Shown in pieces: positions 1 through 10,800 of a DNA stretch of 64,000 nt. How positions within the stretch are numbered: position 1 is the first letter of the stretch; every line of letters starts with the position of its first letter. The position numbers and the translations under genes were made by a program. This DNA comes from Mesorhabditis belari (lineage: Eukaryota; Nematoda; Chromadorea; Rhabditida; Rhabditidae): assembly GCA_958450365.1 (NCBI GenBank), contig CAUEEP010000222.1:434001-498000 (forward strand), written 5' to 3'. A model generated the notes under the pieces. The model made no database searches, had not been told where the DNA came from, and saw only the letters and a program-made list of their open reading frames with translations.

Positions 1-330
1 GGACAAGTCAAACTTTTGCCTCCAGATGATTGTTTGAGAATGGAGCCCTACAGCGCTACTGCTTTCACGAAATGTTGGAAATGCTTTTTTAAATGGCTAT
101 TTGGATGTCAAAAGGCATGCTAGCACGGTTTGAAGCCTGATTTGATGAATTCTGGACAAGTCAAACTTTTGGCTCCGATTAAGTGTTTGAGAATGGAGCT
201 CTACAGCGCTACTGCTTTCACAAAATGTTGGAAATAGTTTTTAAAACTGATATCTGGATGTCAAAAGGCATGCTAGCACAGTTTGAAGCCTGATTTCATG
301 AATTCTAGGCGAGTCAAAAAAATCTCCCAG
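1..330. repeat. tandem repeat, ~152-bp unit, about two copies
   Basis: The first 300 bases hold two copies of a unit that begins GGACAAGTCAAACTTTTG (positions 1 and about 153). Each copy has one box-like TGGATGTCA (about 101 and 254). The spacing of about 152 matches the longer class of box spacing seen elsewhere. No gene is seen in 1-1823. Confidence 0.75.
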
Positions 331-879
331 TTCTGGCAGTTGGAAAGAAAGAATGCTAAGTCCGAAATGACTAGAACGGCTCTGTTTTTAAAAATTCTGC
401 TTAGAATCTGTCCTGTGCCTTCCAGAATAACCAAAAATAGCCCTAAGATCCCTATTTGACTTTTAGAATTTACGGTAGCTGCTTGATTAGGAAGCTCAAC
501 TAGAAATGCTTAGATTTTCAAAAATTTGATCGGATTACGTGCTGTGCGCTCCAGAATGGCGAAAAAATAACAAAAGCCGACTATTATCCGGGTAAAATTT
601 GCAAATTAGCCCGGTACGCAGATTTTGAGATTGGGTAAGATTTAAAGACGGATTTTCCCAAATTCCTCTTGACTAGCGCTTCCAATGACTTCCAGAACAC
701 CCAAAAATCGGTACCAAAAATGCGGGCAGAGGTTGAGTGCGAGATTTGTCCCCAGCTCTTTTCCCCCGGTGTCACAAAGTTCTTGAAATCGAATCGCGCG
801 ATTAATTTGCCTCGACAAGGAGAAAAAGGGGCAGAAAAAGGGAAAGGGGCGTGCCTAGGCCGAATACTTGCTTCTTTTC

Positions 880-960
880 GTCTTCTCTTCATCTTCTCTT
901 CATCTTCTCTTCATCTTCTTTCCTTCTTTCCTTCTTTCCTTCTTCTTCTGGCCTTTTCAT
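880..960. repeat. pyrimidine-rich microsatellite (TCATCTTCTCT-type)
   Basis: Imperfect repeats of TTCTCTTCATC, followed by CCTTCTTT runs, on the + strand. Reading frames across it are low-complexity Ser/Leu/Phe and are not taken as coding. Confidence 0.8.
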
Positions 961-1423
961 CCCCCCCTTCTGGCCGTATAGGGCTGTATAGGGCCATATA
1001 GGGCCATCGAGCAATCACCCAGATCTCTCCACTCCTCACAGCACCGTAATCTTTTAATAATCATTTTTTTGGCGATCCTGGAATCTACGGACGATCGTAC
1101 GCCATCTACAGACGATCAACGATTTGCTTCCATCAATTTCTCGGCTTTCTTTCTCGGCTTAGGCTTACTCGGCTTACTGTACTGATCTGACGAGAATGCC
1201 GGTGTCGCAGTGCGAGGTTTTTTGCCTTTTTAGCTAATTGTTTTGTTCATTCTGGATGTCACACGATAGTTTGAGCACATTTTAGAAAGCTCTGACGCTA
1301 AAATAATGATGCTGATCTTAAATGCTAATTCTAAAATGCTTTGTATGCAAATTTTTGCAACAACTGAAAAGTTTGCAAATTTGTATACATCTTTTGCGGA
1401 TATGTTTTGCATAATAAGCTTCT

Positions 1424-1812
1424 GTGATATCCATATCCATCAGCTTTGCCATTTAAATGCTAATTTATCCATCAATAACAGAAATACGGTAGCCAAATCG
1501 TTTCCCCGAGGGAAATGCCCGGTTTACGGTTTTCGAGATCATTTTTAGATGTTTTATTGCCAGTTCTGGAAGTCACTTTAGAATTTGAGACGGTTTTCAG
1601 CCGGCGATAAACGATTTAGAATGTAGATTTTATTTGGTGCCCTTTCTACCGTACCACCGAGTGTACAGTTTTTTAAAAACCCAACTTTTTAATTAAATTT
1701 CCATTTCAATCACTCCCCTGCCATCCAATTTAGCTTTTTCAGCTGAAAAAGCAAAAAACTAGCTTGAAAAATTCCCGCCAAATCACCCAGTCCTAAAACT
1801 TTTTTCTCAAAA
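1424..1812. repeat. upstream region of mab-3 exon 1, copy 1 of a ~390-bp duplication
   Basis: Nearly identical in sequence and orientation to 5092-5488. This copy ends just before the acceptor and start codon of the DM-domain gene, so it probably includes part of its promoter or 5' region. It contains one CTGGAAGTCAC box (about 1566). The two copies differ by a few substitutions and small indels. Confidence 0.85.
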
Positions 1813-1819
1813 TCGACTT

Positions 1820-1827
1820 TTCAGTAG
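1820..1827 (+). promoter_or_regulatory. candidate spliced-leader acceptor of mab-3
   Basis: TTTTCAG ends at 1824, three bases before the start codon at 1828. This is the usual spacing of nematode trans-splice acceptors. An ordinary 5'-UTR intron acceptor is the alternative. Confidence 0.55.
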
Positions 1828-4800
1828 ATGGACGATGAGGTGACTGGCCGTCAAAGCGAGCCGTGTTCACCTCAACCATCAACGAGTCAGGAAACGAGGA
1901 ACAGTGATCACGAGGAGCAGCCGGAGCAACCCACGAGTGAGTTTTGAGTGGCGACGATTTCGAAACGCATCTTTTGATGGCTAGAGGACTGGCGGTTTTT
2001 ACAAAAATCTATGCCTAGATAAGCAAAATTATCCAAATAATTATGGATGATATGGATGTCAGGGAAGGCATTGGGGGCATTGAGACGGAAAATTTCTTTA
2101 AAACACTATTTTTATAAAAATTTATGTACAAAATACAGGACTGGCGGTTTTTACGAAAACCTATGGCTAGATAAGCAAAATTATCAAGAGAATTGTATGA
2201 TCTGGATGTCAGGAAAGCCAAAAATTTGAATAGATTAGCGAAATACCTAAGTGTTCAGATGGCCGAGTGGCTAGCACAATAGGCTGCAAGTCTGAGGGTC
2301 CTGGTTCGAGTCCGCTAAGGGAAAAGGCATTGTTTTTTCAATTTCAATCATTCCCAAACCAAGTGTGACATCCATAATGACCATTTTCAATGAAATTCTT
2401 TTGTTTTACGAATTGTAGAGTAGTTTTTTGAGTTTAAAGCCAAATGTCAAACACCGTTCAACCAAATTCGTTTTTTTTCGGATATTCATCCATCCTGGAA
2501 GTCACAGTATAAGAATTTCACAAAAAATATCGAAAATCTACATGAAAACATGTGGTCAAGTGGATAGTGAAGTTGGCTACAAATCTCAGGGTCCTGGTTC
2601 GAGTCCTCTTGAAGTTTTTGAAAATTTTCAGCCATTTTCAGCTCATTTTCAGCCTCATTTTCAGCCAATTGTCAAGAGGCGTCAACTTCATCGAACCCTT
2701 CTTCATCAATGGCTCCATTGATGCCATTCTCCATGCCAGTTCAACAAAATGTCAAGTTCATGAAGAGAAAAACGCAGAGAGGTGAGATTGGGAGATTTTG
2801 AAGAAAGTTTTGCTCAAGCTGGATGTCACAGCGTAGATTGAAGCGAAAATTTTTAGATGTAAAGCGCTATTGCTCTTTGTGTCGACAACATGGACTACTC
2901 GAGGAAACGAGAGGACACTCGTGCTCGAAAAGGGATTGCGAATGCTTAAAGGTGCGGGAAAGTTTCTTGTGCGCTCCAGATTCGTCGAATTCGCAAGAAA
3001 ATTTCAAATTTAACCCTTAGAACTCGAGTTTTAGCCCCAGCTACGTATCTTGACTCAAAAGACTCAAAAATCTCAGCCAATTTTCAAGAGATTCCCTCAA
3101 ATTTTGATTTTTTTCACCGATCTGGAGGGCAGCTGAGCTTTTGAGGGATTTTATTTGTACTGTTACCGTTTCCCAATTTTAGTGTAAATTGATGCGTCGA
3201 CGTCGCGAGATTATGACTAGCCAAATTCGGCTCCGACGTGAACAGGAACGAGTGATGGAGAGGAGATTCGACGGAGAGATCCCCGCATCATCGCAGCGCA
3301 TAAATCACGCATCCACGTCGCCTAAACAGTCTCCGCATTGCTCAACGCACATCACAATTGAGGTTTGCGACGATTTTGAAAGATTTTCAACGGTTTTCTA
3401 AAGAGAGCTTGGTTTTTAAACAGCTAATTACTGAGTTCTGGATATCACAGAAGAGTTTGACTCGGTTTTTAGTTAAGTTTTGGGACTTTGAGATGAGTCG
3501 ATTAGCTTTGCGACGATTTTGAATGATTTTCAACGGTTTTTTAGTGAGCATTTGGTCTTTCAACAGCTAAATACTCTGTTCTGGATATCACAGAAGAGTT
3601 TGGGTCGGTTTTTAGTTGAGTTTTGGGGCTTTGAGATGAGTCGACCAGTTTTGGGAAGATTTTGAACGATTTTCTAAAGGTGAACTTGGTTTTCTGATTT
3701 CTAAACAGCTAATTACTGCCTTCTGGATAGCACAGAAGAGTTTGAATCCAATTTCCATTTGTTTTATGAGATTATAAAATAAGTCAGTTTGGTGGTTTAG
3801 TTACCCAAGTCAAGACCGACTGGTGTAACTAAGCCGGCCTTCTCGAAATCCCCCGCCCACCCACCCCGTGTTTGGTGTCGTTTAAAGCAAAATCGACAAT
3901 GGGGAATCCAAAAATGAGATTACTTTTTCATAAAATCGAATTTGGCTCATCGTCATTTGGCTTCGACCGTAGCTCAGTCGACTCATCGATTTATCGTTAA
4001 ATCTGCCGGTTTCTTATGCCGGATTACAGTGTGCCAGCCAGGATCAAAATCTCATCCCGAGTTTTAAGCCGCTTTCTTTCTCATTTCTCCTAAAATCACC
4101 CAGCTCCTATTTTTCAACCTCGTCGAATCGTATCGCTCGTGTTTTTCAGCGGAAACTAGGTCTCTTTCTCGATCTCTTGACTACAATCTTCATTTTTGGA
4201 GGGCATACAGTAGATTTGCGAGATTGAACGGGCAAAAAAAAAAAGCTTTTTTTCATCCAGGCACAAGCCAGCAAACACTTCGGAGTGAATTTTCTCAATT
4301 ATACGGTAAATCCGCGGATTCTCTCTGATGAATTCGGCCATCCTGGAGGGCACAGCACAAGATAATAAAGGATTTTCGTCTATTAGTGCGATTTTTGTCT
4401 AGTCGACTCCTTTTGCGGGGTTTGAGAGAGCACACAGCACACCAAAGTACAGCCAGTAGAGATATTGGGTCAGTGAGGTCATTGGGCATCCATGGGGACT
4501 TGGGGTACTTATGGGGACTTGGGACACCCATAGGTCAACTTGGGACACCCATGGGGACTTGGGACATCCATAGGTCAAGTTGGGGCACCCATAGGTCAAC
4601 TTGGGGCACCCATTGGTCAACTTGGGACACCCATGGGGACTTGGGACATCCATAGGTCAAGTTGGGGCACCCATTGGTCAACTTGGGTCACCCATAGATC
4701 AACTTGGGGCCCATGAGACCTAAAGTCTCAAGTTTCGATTTAAATCCAAGTGTATGTAGGCGCCTTAGCACTCTAGCATGATCAACCCTTCTCCCAATTC

Positions 4801-7800
4801 TCCCAATGATACCCGATGGTCGTTGGTAATGAGTTCGAGTCATTTTGGAAGCATCCATTTTGGGCTCTCTGCAAGCTCTCCACAGCTCTCTTTCATCTTT
4901 CAAAGATTTGTCCCCAGAAGGAAACTTGGCAAAACTATACTTGACACGTACTTTGAGGGCACAAGAAGAGCTACAGCAATCACAAGCGGAACAACAAGCC
5001 CAAACGAGGCCTTCTACAAGCCTTCTACACGATCGCCACCGTCGTCACCAATCCGCCCTTTCAACTGGTTCTATGCTATTGTTTTCTTTATCTGTGACAT
5101 CCATATCCATCAGCTTTGATATTTAAATGCTAATTTATCAATCAATAACAGAAATACGGTAGCCAAGTCGTTTCCCCGAGGGAAATGCCCGGTTTACGGT
5201 TTTCGAGATCATTTTTAGATGTTTTATTGCCAGTTCTGGAAGTCACTTTAGAATTTGAGACGGTTTTCAGCCGGCGATAAACGATTTAGAATGTAGATTT
5301 TATTTGGTGCCCTTTCTACCGTACCACCGAGTGTACAGTTTTTTTTTAAAAAACGCAGCTTTTTAATTAAATTTCCATTTCAATCACTCGCCTGCCATCC
5401 AATTTAGCTTTTTCAGCTGAAAAATCAAAAAACTAGCTTGAAAAATTCCCGCGAAATCACCCAGTCCTAAAACTTTTTTCTCAAATCGCCCTAACCCTAA
5501 GCCTAACCCTTTTCAATTCACCAACCAGACAGAAATTCAACAACCAATTAGTTCTTAAAGTTATTTAAGCTGTAATTGAAAGATCCCAGCCATATCTACC
5601 ATTTAGCGCAGTGGATAAATTCCCCAAGTTTATGGTCCTGGTTCGAGTCCGGTGTCGGTCGAAAAATTTTATATTGTTTTTTTTTGAAGATTTTAAATGA
5701 GATTTACCTCGTGTGACTTCCAGGAGGCCATCACAGCCGTTTACGCGTGTCAGAAGTGCAAAAATCATGGCATAATGCAGTCGAAGAAGGTTTGCATCTT
5801 TTTGTTTTTTTTTAAATGCTTTTTTTCCTTAATAAACTAGCTCAACAAGCCCAATGACCTCCAGAATGGCTGAAAAAGCGAAAATTGGAAAGTAAAACCT
5901 GAGAAATTAGGCTGAGAATCGACCATTCTCAAAAGCTAGATCGAATTTTCGCTTTTAGGGGACTTTCCTGTTAAACGCCAGCAAGATTTACCTCTCTATT
6001 TCCAGGATCACATCAAAGATTGCCAATTTTCGACATGCGAGTGCCCGCTGTGTTCGCTGATCGATTCACGAAGGAAAGTCGAAATCTGCATGAAAGAGTG
6101 CCAAGCCAGTGAACCGTCAACATCGGGTTAGAAACGAAATTTTTGCACATCAGCAACTAGCGTGCCATCCAGCTTACTCGAAAATTCGTTTTCTGAATTT
6201 ATACCTCTTGAGATTTCGCTTGATTTTCTGCCATTCTCAAACAAGCAAAAATGGCCATTTACAAATTTACATTTAAAACCCGATTTAAATGTCTCAAAGT
6301 TTCCTGTGACCTCCAGCTTGCTAGAAGAAAATCTCATTTTGTTCGATTTTCTTTGTATTTTTGCTTATTTTTAGCCATTCTCGAATTAGGCAATCGAATC
6401 AGGCAATTTCCTTGACTCCTGTACAGAAATGAACTTATTCTAGCTGTTATTCGTAAATCCTGGAACGCACAGAACATTTTAAAATAGCTACGAAGTAAAA
6501 ATATCTAAAGTACCAGATGGCGTAGTGGTTAGCGAGTTTTTCTATCAAACTGAGGATCCTGGTTCGATTCCCCGAGCGACCGAAAATTTTTCTTTTTCCG
6601 AAAATTATCTTTGTAAGTGTTATGTGCGTTCCAGGATGCCCAAATAACGTTACAAATCATTGTGAAAACCAATGTACTCCAAGAAACAGCCTCGAACTCT
6701 GTTCACCGTCCAAACTACCGTTTTCCAGAAGGAATAACCCTTGATAACAGTGATTCGTAAATCCTGGAACGCACAGAACATTTTGAAATATCTAGAGAGT
6801 AAAAAAATTCATAGTACCAGATGGCGTAGTGGTTAGCTCAGTTTACAAATCTGAGGGCCCTGGTTCGATCCCGGTCACTGCCAGTCTTTTTCTATTTTTG
6901 CATTTTAAGCTTCTAGAATCCTTTTGTGACATCCAGTTCAACTGATCAAACTTTAAAAATCAGCCAATTACTCAAATATTCCCATTTCTCGAGCCCAAAC
7001 TAAATTCTGGCATCATCACGAGTACTTAGACCCGGAAAAACAGTGTTTTTCTCAGACTTTTGACTCCCGAACACAAATAAGTTCCAAAAATCATCGAAAA
7101 TAATCGCCGTTCTTTGATTTTTGATCAAACTTTCACAATTTTCCATCATCAAAACACTGGCTGAGTCAAAGAATTAGGACTGCGCAAAATTGTGCCCTCT
7201 TTTAACACAATTACCCCAATTTCACACCGCCATACTGTATTCTGGAAGTCACAGCATTGATTTGCACACGAAAAACATGACTAAGTCGATTTTTTTTCGC
7301 TTCCTCCCAATCTAAAAAGCAAAAATGGCCATTTACAAATTTACATTTAAAACCCGATTTAAATGTCTCAAAGTGTGACCTCCAGCTTGCTAGAAGAAAA
7401 TCTCATTTTGTTCGATTTTCTTTGTATTTTTACTTATTTTTAGCCAATCTTTAATTCGATTCGAGTTAAAGCGATTTCCTCGACTCCTGTACAGAAATGA
7501 ACTTGTCCTAGCTGTTATTTGGAAGTTCTGGAACGCACAGAACATTTTGAAATATATAGGGAGTAAAAAAATATACCAGCCTAGTGGTTAGCGAATTTTT
7601 CTACCAATCTGAGGGTCCTGGTTCGATTCCGCGAGCGGTCGAAATTTTTTTCTTTTTTTGAAAATTATCTTTGTAAGTGTTATCTGCGTTCCAGGATGCC
7701 CAAATAACGTTACAAATCATTGTGAAAACCATTGTACTCCAAGAAACAGCCTCGAACTCTGTTCACCATCAAAACTACCGTTTTCCAGAAGGAATAACCC

Positions 7801-10800
7801 TAAATAACAGTGATTCGTAAATCCTGGAAGTCACAGAACATTTTGAAATATATAGGGAATCAAAATACTCATAGTACCGGATGGCCTAGTGGTTAGCGAG
7901 TTTTTCTACCAATCCGAGGGTCCTGGTTCGATTCCCCGAGCGGTCGAAAATTTTTTTCGTTTTTCGAAAATGATTTTTTTAAACGAGAGGTTCGTTCACG
8001 TGTGTTGCCCGATGTCTAAAATATGTTTTCCTTTCGCTCAAAACACACTCTATTTTGTCGAAAATTGCATCGCTAATTAGGGTTGTTGAAAGCAAAAGAC
8101 TGAACGTCAATTCCGTCAATTAAATGATCTTTGGGGAGCAGAAAACGGCGAGAAAATGTACTGTAAACTTTTTTTGTTTTGAATTATGTATTTTGAAACT
8201 TTTCGAAGAAAGACTGACGCGGATAATTGAAATGGATCATTTCTTAAAAACAAGCTCTAGTTCATTAAAAATGGGTTACCAGTGTTATGTGCGTTCCAGG
8301 ATGCGCAAATAACATTAAAAACCATTGTGAAAATGATTGTACTCCAAGAAACAGCCTCAAACTCTGTTCACCGTCAAAGCTACCGTTGTTCAGAAAAAAA
8401 AGCCCTTGATAACAGTGATTCGTAAATCCTGGAAGTCACAGAACATCTAGGGAGTAAAAAAGCCATAGTACCGGATGGCCTAGTGGTTAGCGAATTTTTC
8501 TACCAATCTGAGGGTCCTGGTTCGATTCCCCGAGCGGTCGAAAATTTTTTCTTTTTTCGAAAATGATCTTTGTAAGTGTTATGTGCGTTCCAGGATGCCC
8601 AAATAAAATAATAAATCATTTGGAAAACCAGTGTACTCCAAGAAACGGCCTCAAACTCTGTTCACCGTCAAAATTATCGTTGTTCAGAAAGAAAAGCCCT
8701 AGATAACAAGTGATTCGTAAATCCTGGAAGTCATAGAACATTTTGAACTATATAGGGAGTCAAAATATTCATAGTACCAGATGGCCTAGTGGTTAGCGAA
8801 TTTTTCTACCAATCTGAGGGTCCTGGTTCGAATCCCGAAGGCGTCAAAATTTTTGCTAAAAGTTTAATTTGACTTCTTTTTGCAGCCCCATTCAAGTTGT
8901 GCCCTTGTACTAACTCCATTTTTCCATTTTTGATTCCATTTTCACCCAAAATGTAGCCAATTCCGAATAGTACAGTACTTGTATCAAAGCCATGACTCAC
9001 ATCTTTACTCCCAGCCTAGAAAGCCGAGAAAGAGCTTTTCTGATGGGAAATTACGACAGATCGCTGTCTGTGAGAACTGGCTAGCTCCAATTACAATTAG
9101 CGCCGGCTAATTTTGCGTTGAAAATTCTCCGAAAGTGCACGAAATTGCGAATGGGATTTTCGAACTAGCAAATAGGGATTTTCAAAAAACGAAAAGCATT
9201 TTAGGCCAAGCTGGAACGCAGGACAGGAGCTGGATTTGAAAAAATCGCTCTATTTTCAATTTTGAGCTTCCTTAAAATTCTGATTCAGGACTGGTGAAAA
9301 ATCTTGAACCCAAATGCAAATTTGCAAAAACTGAAAGCATTTTAGGCCAAGCTGGAACGCAGGACACGAGTTGCATTTGAAAAAATCGCTCTATTTTCAA
9401 TTTTGAGCTTCCTTAAAATTCTGATTCAGGACTGGTGAAAAATCTTGAACCCAAATGCAAATTTGCAAAAACGAAAAGCATTTTAGGCCAAGCTGGAACG
9501 CAGGAAAGGAGTTGCATTTGAAAAAATGGCGCTATTTTGATTTTTGAGCTTTCTTAAAATCCAGATTCAGGACTGGCGAAAAATCTTGGACCCAAATGCA
9601 AATGTGCAAAAACGAAAAGCATTTTAGCCCAAGCTGGAATGCAGGACAGGAGTTGCATTTGAAAAATGGCGTTATTTTGATTTTTGTGCTTCCTTAAAAT
9701 CCGGATTTAGGACTGGCGAAAAATCTTGCACCTAAATGCAATCTAAGGCTAGATAATCGGTTTTTCATTGATGCTGGAACGCACAGAATTTTTCCCAAAT
9801 ATTAGCAGGTCAATATCTCGAAATTTTCCAATGGTCTAGTGGATAGCGCGCTTGTCTCACAGTCGAAAGGCCGCTGGTTCGAGACCCACCGAGTCCTCAA
9901 TTGTTGCCAAATTCTGTTTATGCAAATTTTGCGTTCCTTTTTAGCTTCTAGGCGTTTTGTCATCTAATCTCTAGATCCCGATCCCGCTAAACACTATAAA
10001 CCAAGGTTAGCCTTGGAACTTTCGAGGACTGGGCAATTTTGCGGTTTATTTAGTACCTTTTCGCTATTTTTTTGCTATTTTTCGCTAAGCTGGAATGCAG
10101 GAAAGGGGTTTCGAAAGTTATTTTAGCTAAATTGGACAAATAAAAAATTGATGACGTCATCTGGTGCTGGAATTTTCGTTGAAAATTTAAATTTGCATTT
10201 ATCACTTGGAAATTTGCATAAATAGTTTATGTGACTTCCAGGATGGCCAAAAAAAGCGTTTATTTTCTGATTGAAGCCTTTTAAAGCCTAGAAAACCTCG
10301 AGGTCAGCGCCGAGCCTCTCACCAAGTTTCTTTTGTTGATACCACTGAAATTTTCAAACCCATTCACTCTTGTGCTTTCCAGATCCACCAGAAATCGTCT
10401 CTAAACTCTCTAAAAATTTTTCCTCGCCATTTTCTCGCAAAGTGCACGTACTTGACTATGTCCTGTCCCAGAGAGAAAGTTCCAGAGAAAGCTAAGCCGA
10501 TAATTAGGCATCGGCCTGTCTTTCCCCGCTTTCCCCGTTTCCCTTTCTGTAAGAATTTGCCCATTTCGAACTTGTGGAACTTCACGATTTCTATTTTAGT
10601 ACAGAAAAGTTACCGGAAACTTTTGGAGAGTCTTAAAACCGATTTAAACCCATTTCTAGCTATTTAAAGCAACCTTTTCCTGAGTTCTGGAACGCACAGT
10701 CAACAATTAAAACTTAGCTAACTTCAGAGCTTCAATTTTTAGAGCTTCAATTTTTAGGCACTGCGTAATTGAACCGACCAAATTCAAAAATTTAGAATTG

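Noticed and set aside
6440..8860. Genuine cluster of functional tRNA genes
   Set aside because: A and B boxes are good but acceptor and often T stems do not pair, and no normal anticodon arm can be drawn for most copies.
9190..9790. CRISPR-like regular array
   Set aside because: Whole 141-bp units repeat, not short repeats with unique spacers, and the genome is eukaryotic.
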